Shown: positions 55,904 to 64,000 of the stretch, in pieces | Layout of the letters: the number at the start of each line of letters is the position of its first letter | Numbering within the stretch: position 1 is the first letter of the stretch | Assembly (NCBI RefSeq): GCF_000719555.1 | Contig: NZ_JOGX01000008.1 | Location: 137,550 to 201,549 of the forward strand | Source: Streptomyces sp. NRRL F-5727 | Lineage (GTDB): Bacteria > Actinomycetota > Actinomycetes > Streptomycetales > Streptomycetaceae | DNA length: 64,000 nucleotides | Reading direction: 5' to 3' | Translations under genes and position numbers: made by a program | Notes under the pieces: model-generated | Told to the model about the DNA's origin: nothing | Seen by the model: the letters and a program-made list of their open reading frames with translations, nothing else | Databases searched by the model: none

Positions 55904-56428
55904 ATGCCCGATGTCACCGGCCCCACACCCGTCCCAGCCGTCCCGGCCGCCTCGATCGCCGCGCCCGCCGTACGTGCCGCGCCTGCCGTGCCCGGAGCCT
56001 GCTGGCGCGTCCCACTGCCGCGTACCACCGCCGCCGTGCCGCTCGCCCGCGCCCTGGTCCGTACCGCGCTCGGCGAGATCGGCCCCGACGCGCCCGAGCG
56101 GCCGGACCGGGACACCGCCGAGCTGCTCACCGCCGAGCTGGTGGCCAACGCGGTCGAGCACACCTCGGCCCAGGGGCCCATCGAGCTGATCGTGGAGCTG
56201 CTGGCCGCGCCGGGCGGCTGTCAGATCGAGGTGCACGACCCCGATCCGGCCCGGCCCGGGCAGCTGGAGTGCCCGGATCCGGACGCCGAGGTCGACCCCT
56301 GGCAGGAGCACGGCCGCGGGCTGCTGCTGATCCGGGCGCTCAGCAGCGACTGCGGCCACCGCCCGACCGCGCACGGCAAGGCGGTCTGGTTCACGCTGCC
56401 GCGGGTGCCCGCCCAGCGGAGGGCGTGA
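55904..56428 (+). CDS. RsbW-like ATP-binding regulatory protein
   Basis: This 174-aa protein has a Pro/Ala-rich N-terminal stretch (residues 1-35) and then a GHKL ATPase domain with N-box LVANAVEHTSA and lid HGRGLLLIRALSS. It is of the stand-alone anti-sigma kinase type abundant in Streptomyces. The ATG at 55904 is preceded by AAAGGGAG at about nine bases. The 297-bp upstream region is GC-rich with repeated cccgggcccttcc-like units and otherwise no gene. It converges on argF with only three bases between stops. Its target is unknown. The synteny next to argF/arcA agrees with S. coelicolor from memory. Confidence 0.8.
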   Translation: MPDVTGPTPVPAVPAASIAAPAVRAAPAVPGACWRVPLPRTTAAVPLARALVRTALGEIGPDAPERPDRDTAELLTAELVANAVEHTSAQGPIELIVELLAAPGGCQIEVHDPDPARPGQLECPDPDAEVDPWQEHGRGLLLIRALSSDCGHRPTAHGKAVWFTLPRVPAQRRA

Positions 56429-56431
56429 GGG

Positions 56432-57445
56432 CTACGCCGAGGCCGGGCCGGCGAGGGTCGCGACGAGGACCGCCTTGATGGTGTGCAGCCGGTTCTCGGC
56501 CTCGTCGAAGACGACCGAGTGCGCCGACTCGAAGACCTCGTCGGAGACCTCCAGCTCGGTCAGCCCGTAGCGGTCGTGGATCTCGCGGGCGACCTTGGTG
56601 CCCAGGTCGTGGTAGGCGGGCAGGCAGTGCATGAACTTGACGTCCGGGTTCCCGGTGGCGCGCAGGACGTCCATGGTGACGGCGTACGGGGCGAGGGCGG
56701 TGATCCGCTCGTCCCACACCTCCTTGGGCTCGCCCATCGACACCCACACGTCGGTGACGACGAAGTCGGCGCCCCGGACGCCGTCGGCGACGGACTCGGT
56801 GAGGGTGAGGGTGGCGCCGCTCTTCGCGGCGAGCTCACGGGCGGCGGCGACGACCTCGTCGGCCGGCCAGTACGCCTGGGGGGCGACGATCCGCACGTCC
56901 ATGCCGAGCAGGGCGCCGGTGACGAGGTAGGAGTTGCCCATGTTGAAGCGGGCGTCGCCGAGGTACGCGAAGCTGACGTCCTCCAGCGGCTTGTCGCTGT
57001 GCTCGGTCATGGTGAGCACGTCGGCGAGCATCTGGGTGGGGTGCCAGTCGTCGGTCAGGCCGTTGAAGACGGGCACGCCGGCGAAGGCGGCCAGCTCGTC
57101 CACGGTGCCCTGGCTGTCGCCCCGGTACTCGATGCCGTCGTACATCCGGCCGAGGACGCGGGCGGTGTCGCGCACCGACTCCTTGTGCCCCATCTGCGAG
57201 CCGGAGGGGTCGAGGTAGGTGGTGGAGGCGCCCTGGTCGGCGGCGGCGACCTCGAAGGCGCAGCGGGTGCGGGTGGAGGTCTTCTCGAAGATCAGGGCGA
57301 TGTTCCGGCCGCGCAGCCGCTGCACCTCGGTACCCGCCTTCTTGGCGGCCTTCAGCTCGGCGGCGAGGTCGACCAGGCCGCGGAACTCCTCGGCGGTGAA
57401 GTCCAGCTCCTTGAGGAAGTGGCGGCCGGAGAGGTCAAGGGCCAT
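56432..57445 (-). CDS. argF: Ornithine carbamoyltransferase
   Basis: This 337-aa enzyme transfers carbamoyl phosphate to ornithine, or in catabolism makes carbamoyl phosphate from citrulline. Signature motifs are all present: carbamoyl-phosphate loop STRTR (about residue 55), HPTQ, the ornithine loop around [13 protein letters not shown], and HCLP (about 272). I start at the ATG of 57443-57445, with CAGGAG nine bases upstream; a longer in-frame ATG at 57496 lacks support. It is downstream of arginine deiminase in the same direction with a 160-bp gap holding an ARG-box-like palindrome. That pairing suggests a catabolic (arcB) role, though an anabolic enzyme cannot be excluded. Confidence 0.93.
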   Translation of the reverse strand: MALDLSGRHFLKELDFTAEEFRGLVDLAAELKAAKKAGTEVQRLRGRNIALIFEKTSTRTRCAFEVAAADQGASTTYLDPSGSQMGHKESVRDTARVLGRMYDGIEYRGDSQGTVDELAAFAGVPVFNGLTDDWHPTQMLADVLTMTEHSDKPLEDVSFAYLGDARFNMGNSYLVTGALLGMDVRIVAPQAYWPADEVVAAARELAAKSGATLTLTESVADGVRGADFVVTDVWVSMGEPKEVWDERITALAPYAVTMDVLRATGNPDVKFMHCLPAYHDLGTKVAREIHDRYGLTELEVSDEVFESAHSVVFDEAENRLHTIKAVLVATLAGPASA

Positions 57446-57514
57446 GGCGGGGCGCTCCTGAGGGTGGGTACGGTCGGGACGGGTGCTGCGGGGCACTGCG
57501 GGACGGTGGAAGTC

Positions 57515-57538
57515 TATACGTAACTCGGCATGCTTATA
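57515..57538. promoter_or_regulatory. ARG-box-like palindrome upstream of argF
   Basis: TATACGTAACTCGGCATGCTTATA is a 24-bp interrupted inverted repeat (TATA-G-A half-sites). It is conspicuously AT-rich in this GC-rich region, 70 bases upstream of the argF start and after the arcA stop. ArgR/AhrC boxes are AT-rich paired palindromes of this kind, so arginine-dependent control is the likely role. Confidence 0.5.
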
Positions 57539-57605
57539 CAGACTGGGGATGCGAGGCCCCTCACACCCCGCCGCCGCACGGACACCCCGCCCCCGGCGCG
57601 CCCCC

Positions 57606-58838
57606 TCACACCGGGTCCCGGACCACCGGGCAGCTCATGCAGCGCGGGCCGCCCCTGCCCCGGCCCAGCTCGCTCCCCGGGATCTCGATCACCTCGATGC
57701 CCCGCTTCCGCAGATGCGTGTTGGTCGTGACGTTCCGCTCGTACGCCACCACCACCCCCGGCTCCACCGCCAGCACGTTGCAGCCGTCGTCCCACTGCTC
57801 CCGTTCCGCCGCGTGCACGTCCTGCGTCGCCGTCAGCACCCGCACGTCCTGGAGCCCCAGCGCCGCCGCGATCGCGCTGTGCATGTGCTCCGGCGGATGG
57901 TCGGTGACCCGCAGCGCCTGCCCCTCGTCGCCCGGCTCGATCGTGTACGAGCGCAGCATCCCCAGCCCCGCGTACTGGGTGAAGGTGTCCCCGTCCACCA
58001 TCGTCATGACCGTGTCGAGGTGCATGAACGCCCGCCGCTTCGGCATGTCGAGCGCCACGATCGTCCGCGCCGAACCCGCCGCGAACAGCCCCCGCGCCAG
58101 CATCTCCACCGCCTGCGGGGTGGTCCGCTCGCTCATCCCGATGAGCACCGCGCCGTTGCCGATGACCAGCACGTCCCCGCCCTCGATCGTCGACGGGTAG
58201 TCCGCCTGCCCCTCCGACCAGTGGTGGAACGGCCCGGCCTCCGGCCCCGTGAACAGGGGATGGTGCTTGTAGATCGCCTCGAAGTGGACCGTCTCGCGCT
58301 GCCGCGCGGGCCAGCGCATCGCGTTGATCGACACCCCGTCGTAGATCCACGCCGAGGTGTCCCGGGTGAAGAGGTGGTTCGGCAGCGGACCGAGGACGAA
58401 GTCGTCCAGTTCCAGCGCGTGGAAGCGGACCGACGTCGGCTCCCGGTGCGCGGCCAGGAACTCACGCTTCGTCATCCCGCCGACCAGCGCCTCCACCAGA
58501 GCGCCCGGGTCGAGCGAGTCGAACGCCGCCCGCAGGTGGTCGGCGGCGAGCGGACCGTACTCCTTCTCGTCGAAGACCCGGTCGAGGACGAGCGCCCGGG
58601 CCGCGGGCACGTCCAGCGCCTCCCGCAGCAGATCACCGAAGAGGTGCACCTCGACGCCCCGGTCACGCAGCACGTCCGCGAAGCCGTCGTGCTCCTGACG
58701 GGCGCGCCGCACCCACAGCACGTCGTCGAAGAGCAGGGCGTCCTTGTTGGTCGGGGTCAGCCGCTTCAGCTCCAGATCGGGGCGGTGGAGGATCACGCGG
58801 CGGAGCCGGCCGGTCTCGGAGTCGACATGGAATCCCAT
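57606..58838 (-). CDS. arcA: Arginine deiminase
   Basis: This 410-aa enzyme hydrolyses arginine to citrulline and ammonia. The guanidino-modifying fold is complete: FTRDTSAWI (Asp), [20 protein letters not shown] (His) and the nucleophile cysteine in GGPRCMSCP near the C-terminus. The ATG at 58836-58838 gives the standard length. With argF downstream it forms the first two steps of the deiminase route; carbamate kinase (arcC) and the antiporter (arcD) are not in the window, so energy yield or pH protection by the full pathway is uncertain. Confidence 0.95.
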   Translation of the reverse strand: MGFHVDSETGRLRRVILHRPDLELKRLTPTNKDALLFDDVLWVRRARQEHDGFADVLRDRGVEVHLFGDLLREALDVPAARALVLDRVFDEKEYGPLAADHLRAAFDSLDPGALVEALVGGMTKREFLAAHREPTSVRFHALELDDFVLGPLPNHLFTRDTSAWIYDGVSINAMRWPARQRETVHFEAIYKHHPLFTGPEAGPFHHWSEGQADYPSTIEGGDVLVIGNGAVLIGMSERTTPQAVEMLARGLFAAGSARTIVALDMPKRRAFMHLDTVMTMVDGDTFTQYAGLGMLRSYTIEPGDEGQALRVTDHPPEHMHSAIAAALGLQDVRVLTATQDVHAAEREQWDDGCNVLAVEPGVVVAYERNVTTNTHLRKRGIEVIEIPGSELGRGRGGPRCMSCPVVRDPV

Positions 58839-58996
58839 GCGCCCATCCTGACGGAGCGGACGGCCGTGCGCGTGGCACGCGCACGGCCGAATTCCGCACC
58901 GGGGCCGCTCCTCGGGCCCCTTGCGACCCGCTCCTCGGGCCCTTTGCCGGCCGCCCCCGCCTACGGCCGCGGGACACCGGGCCTCCAGCCGCGGGG

Positions 58997-59070
58997 CACC
59001 GGCCCCCTACAGCCTCAGGTCACCGGCCCCCCACAGCCTCTGGTCCACAGGCCCACCGGCCCCTAAAGCC
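58997..59070. repeat. Degenerate 24-bp tandem repeat downstream of the Pnkp gene
   Basis: Two adjacent 24-bp units (58997-59020 and 59021-59044) begin CACCGGCCCCC and end AGCCTCaGGT / AGCCTCtGGT, differing at two positions. A partial third unit starts at 59054 and runs over the stop codon of the Pnkp gene. The 58840-58996 stretch before it is low-complexity C/G-rich. Function unknown; possibly slippage. Confidence 0.7.
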
Positions 59071-61633
59071 GCGGGTCGACCGGCTCCGACTCCAGCGCCA
59101 GCACCGCGAAGACCGCCTCGTGCACCCGCCACAGCGGCTCCCCGGCCGCCAGCCGCTCCAGCGCCTCCAGGCCGAGCGCGTACTCGCGCAGCGCGAGCGA
59201 GCGCTTGTGCCCGAGGAAACGCTCCCGCAGCCGCGCCAGGTTCTCCGGACGGGTGTACTCGGGGCCGTACACGATCCGCAGGTACTCCCGGCCGCGCACC
59301 TTCACGCCCGGCTGCAGCGGACGGCCCGAGCCGTCCTTCACCAGCGCGGCGAGCGGCTTCACGACCATGCCCTCGCCGCCGGCGCCGGTCAGCTCCAGCC
59401 ACCAGTCGGTGCCCGCCCGGACGGACGCCTCGTCGCCCGTGTCGACGACGATCCGCCGCGTCACCTGGAGCAGCCCCGTCGGATCGTGCTCCACGAGCCG
59501 GTCCAGCCACCCCAACTGGGTGTCGTGCGGCACGTCCGCCAGCATCCGGCCGCGCCCCGCGAGCAGCTGGAACGGCGCGAACCGCACCCCGTCCAGCCCC
59601 TCCGTCGGCCAGCAGTACCGCCGGTACGCCTCGGTGAACGCGCCCGCGTCCGCCGCCCGTTCGCGCTGCGCGGCGAGCAGCCCGTCCAGGCCCTCGACCC
59701 CGCGCGCCACGGCCGACTTCAACGCCCGTACGGCCTGCGGCAGTACGGCCCCGGAGGCCGCGCCGACCGCCGCGTACTGGTGCCGCAGCAGACCGCCCGA
59801 CTTCAGCGACCACGGCATCAACTCGCCGTCGAACAGCAGCCAGTCCGTGTCCAGCTCGTCCCACAGCCCGGCCGCGCCGATCGCCGTCCGCAGCCGCGCC
59901 AGGACCTGCTCGGTGGCGTCCTCGTCGTCGAAGAACGGCCGGCCGGTACGGGTGTGCAGCGCACCCGTCGGCCCGTCCACGCCGAACCGCTCCCGGGCCG
60001 CGTCCGCGTCCCGGCAGACCAGCGCCACCGCCCGCGAACCCATGTGCTTCTCCTCGCACACGACCCGCTCGACGCCGTCCGCCCGGTACTGGGCGAACGC
60101 CTCCGCCGGATGCTCCAGATAGCCCTCGGCCCGCGCGGTCGCCGTCGGCGCCATCGTCGGCGGCAGGTACGCGAGCAGCCGGGGGTCGACCGCGAACCGG
60201 CTCATGACCTCCAGGGCCGCCGCCGCGTTCTCCTCCCGCACCGCCACATGGCCCAGGTGCCGGGTCTCCACCGTGCGCCGCCCGTGGACGTCCGCCAGGT
60301 CGAGCGGCCGCCCCTGGTGCCCGCCCGGTGCCTCCGACGCCAGCGGACGGGCCGGCTCGTACCAGACCCGCTCGGCCGGCACGTCGACGAGCTCGCGCTC
60401 CGGCCAGCGCAGCGCGGTCATCCGCCCACCGAACACGGCACCCGTGTCCAGGCAGATGGTGTTGTTGATCCAGGACGTCGTCGGCACCGGCGTGTGCCCG
60501 TAGACGACCGTCGCCCGGCCCCGGTACTCCTCCGCCCACGGGTAGCGCACCGGCAGCCCGAACTCGTCGGTCTCCCCGGTGGTGTCGCCGTACAGCGCGT
60601 GCGACCGGACCCGGCCCGACGTACGGCCGTGGTACTTCTCCGGCAGACCGGCGTGGCAGACCACCAGCCTGCCCTCGTCCAGCACGTAGTGACTCACCAG
60701 ACCGTCGATGAACGTCCGCACCTCGTCGCGGAACTCGGCCGGTTCGCGCTCCAGCTGCTCGATCGTCTCGGCCAGGCCGTGGGTCTGCTGGACCTTCCGG
60801 CCCTTCAGCCAACGCCCCAGCTTGTTCTCGTGGTTGCCCGGCACGCACAGCGCGTTCCCGGCCGCCACCATGCCCATCACCCGGCGCAGCACGCCCGGCG
60901 AGTCGGGCCCCCGGTCGACCAGGTCGCCGACGAAGACCGCCGTACGCCCCTCCGGGTGCACCCCGTCCACATAGCCGAGCCGGCCGAGCAGCGTCTCCAG
61001 CTCGCTCCGGCAGCCGTGGATGTCGCCGATGATGTCGAACGGGCCCGTCAGGTGCCGCAGATCGTTGAACCGGCGCTCCAGCCGGACCTCCGCCGCCTCC
61101 ACCTCCTCGGCCGACCGCAGGACGTGGACCTTGCGGAAGCCCTCCCGCTCCAGACCCTTCAACCCCCGGTGCAACTCGCGCCGGTGACGGGGAATCACAT
61201 GGTCGGGCATGCCGGCCCGGTCGGCCCGCAGCGCGTTCCGCGCCCGGCACACCGACTCCGGCAGGTCGAGCACGATCGCGATCGGCAGCACGTCGTGCGC
61301 CCGCGCCAGCTCGACCAGCCGGCGGCGCGCCTCACGCTGCACGTTGGTGGCGTCGACGACGGTCAGCCGGCCCGCCGCGAGCCGCTTGCCGACGATGTAG
61401 TGCAGCACGTCGAAGGCGTCCCGGGACGCCGACTGGTCGTTCTCGTCGTCCGCGACGAGCCCCCGGCAGAAGTCCGAGGACACCACCTCGGTCGGCTTGA
61501 AGTGCCGCCGCGCGAAAGACGACTTGCCGGACCCGGTCGCGCCGACGAGCACGACGAGGGACAGGTCGGTGACGGGCAGCACCCGGCGGTCCACGGTGTC
61601 CGCCGTGGCGGTGGTGGTCGTGTCGGCACTCAT
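59063..61633 (-). CDS. pnkp: Bacterial polynucleotide kinase-phosphatase (RNA repair, Pnkp)
   Basis: This 856-aa three-domain RNA-repair enzyme has an N-terminal 5'-kinase with Walker A GATGSGKSS (residues 31-39), a central metallophosphatase with GDIHG, GDLVDRGPDS and GNHENK (about residues 195-260), and a C-terminal ligase-type adenylyltransferase with the nucleotidyl lysine in EEKHMGSRA (about residue 500). It heals ends of tRNAs cut by ribotoxins and needs Hen1 to activate the ligase. The ATG at 61633 overlaps the hen1 stop (ATGA) and has GGAGG eight bases upstream. Length and domain order match the Clostridium thermocellum enzyme. Confidence 0.95.
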   Translation of the reverse strand: MSADTTTTATADTVDRRVLPVTDLSLVVLVGATGSGKSSFARRHFKPTEVVSSDFCRGLVADDENDQSASRDAFDVLHYIVGKRLAAGRLTVVDATNVQREARRRLVELARAHDVLPIAIVLDLPESVCRARNALRADRAGMPDHVIPRHRRELHRGLKGLEREGFRKVHVLRSAEEVEAAEVRLERRFNDLRHLTGPFDIIGDIHGCRSELETLLGRLGYVDGVHPEGRTAVFVGDLVDRGPDSPGVLRRVMGMVAAGNALCVPGNHENKLGRWLKGRKVQQTHGLAETIEQLEREPAEFRDEVRTFIDGLVSHYVLDEGRLVVCHAGLPEKYHGRTSGRVRSHALYGDTTGETDEFGLPVRYPWAEEYRGRATVVYGHTPVPTTSWINNTICLDTGAVFGGRMTALRWPERELVDVPAERVWYEPARPLASEAPGGHQGRPLDLADVHGRRTVETRHLGHVAVREENAAAALEVMSRFAVDPRLLAYLPPTMAPTATARAEGYLEHPAEAFAQYRADGVERVVCEEKHMGSRAVALVCRDADAARERFGVDGPTGALHTRTGRPFFDDEDATEQVLARLRTAIGAAGLWDELDTDWLLFDGELMPWSLKSGGLLRHQYAAVGAASGAVLPQAVRALKSAVARGVEGLDGLLAAQRERAADAGAFTEAYRRYCWPTEGLDGVRFAPFQLLAGRGRMLADVPHDTQLGWLDRLVEHDPTGLLQVTRRIVVDTGDEASVRAGTDWWLELTGAGGEGMVVKPLAALVKDGSGRPLQPGVKVRGREYLRIVYGPEYTRPENLARLRERFLGHKRSLALREYALGLEALERLAAGEPLWRVHEAVFAVLALESEPVDPRL

Positions 61634-63111
61634 GCCCGATCCTCCTTCTTCTTCTCGTCGTCCTCGGTCGCCGCGCGGGTGAACACCGCCATCTGCGTGG
61701 GCGCGCCGACCTCCGGGTCGTCCGCCCCGACGGGCACGAACTCCACGCCGTACCCGTACCGGTCGGCCACGCCCCCGGCCCACTCCCGGAACTCCGCCCG
61801 GGTCCACTCGAACCGGTGGTCGCCGTGCCGGACGTGCCCGGCGGGCAGCGACTCCCAGCGCACGTTGTACTCGACGTTCGGCGTGGTCACGACGACCGTA
61901 CGGGGCCGGGCCGAGCCGAACACCGCGTACTCCAGGGCCGGCAGCCTCGGCAGGTCCAGATGCTCGATCACCTCGCTCAGCACGGCGGCGTCGTACCCGC
62001 CCAGCCGCTTGTCCGTGTACGTCAGCGAGCCCTGCACCAGCTTCACCCGGGCGGCCTGCCGCTCACCCAGCCGGTCCAGCCGCAGCCGGCGCGCGGCCAC
62101 GGTCAGCGCCCGGACGGACACATCCACCCCCACGATCTCGGTGAACCGCACGTCCTTCAGCAGCTCCTGCACCAACTGGCCCTGCCCGCAGCCCAGATCG
62201 AGGACACGGGCGGCACCGGCGGAGCGCAGCGCGGCCAGGATCGCGGTCCGCCGGTGCTCGGCGAGCGGCACCGGCCGCTGCTCCGTGTCGCTCGTCTCGT
62301 CCACGGCGTTGTCGACGTCCTCGACGTCGAGCCCGTCGGCCTCGGCCAGCCGCACCAGTTCGAGCCGCTCCGACGCCTCGCGGGCGAGGCTCCGGCGGCG
62401 CGACAGGTAGCGGGTGGTGATCAGCTCGCGCCGGGGATGCGACGCCAGCCAGCCGTCACCGGCCCGCAGCAGCTTGTCCACCTCGTCGGGCGCCACCCAG
62501 TAGTGCTTGGCGTCGTCGAGGACGGGCAGCAGCACATAGAGCTGGTTCAGCGCGTCCGCCAGCCGCAGCTTCTCGCTCTCCAGCACCAGCCGCACGTACC
62601 GCGAGTCGCCCCACTCGGGGAACTCCGCGTCCAGCGGCACCGGTTCGGCGTCCACCGTCGCCCAGCCGAGCGGCCCGAACAGCTCCCGGACCAGCTCGGC
62701 ACCGCCCCGGGCGGGAAGCACCGGCACCTCGATACGCAACGGCAACGGCTCGGCCGCCCGCTCCGGCAGCGCCTTGCACACCCCGTGCAGCGCCGTCTTG
62801 AACACCTGCGCCAGGGCGACCGCGAGCAGCGAGGACGCGGCGTACGGCCGGTCGTTCACATACTGCCCGAGCGCCGCGTCCGGGGCGCCGCCCCGGCCCT
62901 TGCCCTTGCCGCGGCGCACGAGCGCCACGGGGTCCACCTCCAGGAGCAGGGCCGCGGTGCAATGCTCCGCTGTCGCCTCGGGGTAGAGCACGTGCGCGGT
63001 GCCGTGCGAGGTCGAGAACGCCTGCGCCCGCTCGGGATGCTTGTGCAGCAGAAATCCGAGATCGGTCGCAGGACGCTCCGGGGTGCCGGTGGTACTGATC
63101 GTCAGGAACAC
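61630..63111 (-). CDS. hen1: 3'-terminal RNA ribose 2'-O-methyltransferase Hen1
   Basis: This 493-aa partner of Pnkp has an N-terminal ligase-activating domain (residues 1 to about 240) and a C-terminal methyltransferase with SAM motif DLGCGQG (about residue 302) and the metal-binding SEVIEHLD (about 380) plus HVRHGDHRFEW. It methylates the 2'-OH at the cleavage site before ligation, so that repaired RNA resists a second cut. The GTG at 63109-63111 has no ribosome site; CATACT about ten bases upstream could be the -10 of a leaderless transcript. Its stop overlaps the pnkp start, giving a two-gene operon. Confidence 0.93.
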   Translation of the reverse strand: MFLTISTTGTPERPATDLGFLLHKHPERAQAFSTSHGTAHVLYPEATAEHCTAALLLEVDPVALVRRGKGKGRGGAPDAALGQYVNDRPYAASSLLAVALAQVFKTALHGVCKALPERAAEPLPLRIEVPVLPARGGAELVRELFGPLGWATVDAEPVPLDAEFPEWGDSRYVRLVLESEKLRLADALNQLYVLLPVLDDAKHYWVAPDEVDKLLRAGDGWLASHPRRELITTRYLSRRRSLAREASERLELVRLAEADGLDVEDVDNAVDETSDTEQRPVPLAEHRRTAILAALRSAGAARVLDLGCGQGQLVQELLKDVRFTEIVGVDVSVRALTVAARRLRLDRLGERQAARVKLVQGSLTYTDKRLGGYDAAVLSEVIEHLDLPRLPALEYAVFGSARPRTVVVTTPNVEYNVRWESLPAGHVRHGDHRFEWTRAEFREWAGGVADRYGYGVEFVPVGADDPEVGAPTQMAVFTRAATEDDEKKKEDRA

Positions 63112-63292
63112 ACGCCCGAGTATGAGCGCGCCGCCCCTACCCCGACCATTGCTTTTCCTTCCCCGGGCCGACCGCGCCGGGCGGGGCTCGGTTGGGCGGC
63201 GGAACCGACCTCGGGGGCCGGCTTCCGGGGCGGCTCCGGCGCGGGCGCTCGGGAGGGAGGGCCCGTCCGGCGACGGCCCGTCCCCCGGGCGG

Positions 63293-63360
63293 GCACTCGG
63301 CGACGGCGGGTCAGTCCGGCGGGTGGGCGCTCGGCGACGGCGGGTCAGTCCGGCAGGTGG
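63293..63360. repeat. 34-bp tandem duplication at the 3' end of the homocysteine methyltransferase gene
   Basis: Copies at 63293-63326 and 63327-63360 agree at 32 of 34 positions. The second copy contains the stop and last codons of the gene, so the first is a duplicate of its 3' end placed just downstream. The rest of the 63112-63292 gap is G-rich and shows no gene. Confidence 0.85.
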
Positions 63361-64000
63361 GGCGTCCCGGGGCGCTGGTCGGCCAGGGCGGCGACGGTCT
63401 CGGGGCCCACGCGGCAGCAGCCGCCGACGAGGCGGGCGCCGGCGCCGGTCCAGGCGGCGGCGAGGCGCGGGGCGGCGGCCGGGCCGTACGCGGGTGCGCC
63501 GCGCCAGCCGCGGGCACCGGCGTCCCAGCGCTCCCCGCTGTTCGGGTAGACGACCGCCGGCAGGCCGGTGGCGGCGACGGCCGCCGCGACGGCGTCGGCG
63601 GCCTCCGCCGGTTCGCAGCAGTTCACCCCGACGGCGACGACCTGCTCGTTCCCCACCGCGACCGCGAACGCCTCCGCGAGCCCCTGCCCGGCCCGGGTCC
63701 GCCCGCCGGCGACCGTGTACGACAGCCAGACCGGCACCCCGCACCCCTCGACCGCCCGCAGCAGCGCCTCCGCCTCGTCGGCGTCCGGCACCGTCTCCAG
63801 CGCCAGCACGTCCGGCCCCGCCGCCGCGAGCGTCTCCACCCGCGGCCGGTGGAACGCCACCAGCTCCCGCACCGACAGCCCGTACCGCCCCCGGTACTCG
63901 CTGCCGTCGGCGAGCATGGCGCCGTAGGGGCCTACGGAGGCGGCCACCCACACCTTCCGCCGTATCGCACTCCCCGGGGGCCCCTCCCCCTCCCCCACCC
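63345..64000 (-). CDS. mmuM: Homocysteine S-methyltransferase (C-terminal part)
   Basis: About 218 C-terminal codons are present; the gene starts beyond the right edge. The zinc-binding cysteines of the family are visible in GVNCCEP and in the terminal GGCCRVGPETV, and the barrel segments VWVAASVGPYGAML and LALETVPDADEA fit MmuM. The enzyme makes methionine from homocysteine using S-methylmethionine or S-adenosylmethionine. It is followed by a duplicated 34-bp copy of its own 3' end and by no clear terminator before hen1, which reads in the same direction 234 bp on. Confidence 0.9.
   Translation of the reverse strand, partial: VGEGEGPPGSAIRRKVWVAASVGPYGAMLADGSEYRGRYGLSVRELVAFHRPRVETLAAAGPDVLALETVPDADEAEALLRAVEGCGVPVWLSYTVAGGRTRAGQGLAEAFAVAVGNEQVVAVGVNCCEPAEAADAVAAAVAATGLPAVVYPNSGERWDAGARGWRGAPAYGPAAAPRLAAAWTGAGARLVGGCCRVGPETVAALADQRPGTPHLPD

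Overview
The window is a stretch of very high-GC actinobacterial chromosome, almost certainly Streptomyces or a close relative. The signs are GTG and leaderless starts, Tat lipoproteins, DUF397/XRE/RsbW-type regulatory triads, a fused HTH-MurA protein and a Pnkp/Hen1 pair. From memory, the left backbone (xylG-xylF-rok7B7-ngcGFE-aconitase-murA2) and the right backbone (RsbW-like ATPase-argF-arcA) match the S. coelicolor SCO6010-SCO5975 neighbourhood in inverted orientation. That placement is recalled, not computed.

1-8.1 kb: carbon uptake on the minus strand. It holds the 5' part of a xylose-type ABC ATPase, its binding lipoprotein, a ROK regulator, and an NgcEFG-like aminosugar importer with intraoperonic hairpins and a possible DasR site. 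A secreted FG-GAP repeat protein then reads on the plus strand and converges on aconitase through a 19-bp-stem terminator. 8.1-14.3 kb: aconitase with an iron-box-like site and a perfect 24-bp palindrome upstream, an unknown protein, a VOC protein, and MurA with an N-terminal XRE helix-turn-helix and a palindrome over its own promoter.

14.4-50.6 kb: a dense conflict (defence) island inserted in that backbone. It contains (a) McrB/McrC, with a DUF4357-like domain on McrB; (b) a helical protein, a Ser/Thr kinase, a DrmD-like SNF2 helicase and a 1732-aa Eco57I/DrmMI-type methylase, which looks like a kinase-linked partial DISARM; (c) a DUF397/XRE/HATPase regulatory triad; (d) an EACC1-like adaptor followed by a single protein joining a caspase-like protease, an SF1 helicase and a Vsr-like nuclease domain; (e) a convergent T4-Beta-like protein; (f) a 2320-aa DUF1998 DEAH helicase with its own Vsr-like nuclease domain, coupled to a RelE-fold/UvrD helicase; (g) a separate chaperone operon with its own consensus promoter: a helical-repeat protein, a 95-aa protein, a GrpE-like factor and an Hsp70 carrying a zinc-ribbon array.

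50.6-64 kb: backbone again. It holds a DHA2 efflux pump, a RidA-like protein lacking the usual arginine, a benzoate-CoA-type ligase with a PaaX regulator, an RsbW-like ATPase, argF and arcA with an ARG-box-like palindrome between them, the Pnkp/Hen1 RNA-repair pair, and the C-terminal part of a homocysteine S-methyltransferase whose 3' end is tandemly duplicated.

The most promising unexplained biology is in modules (b), (d)+(f) and (g). No rRNA, tRNA, IS element, integrase or CRISPR array was recognised.
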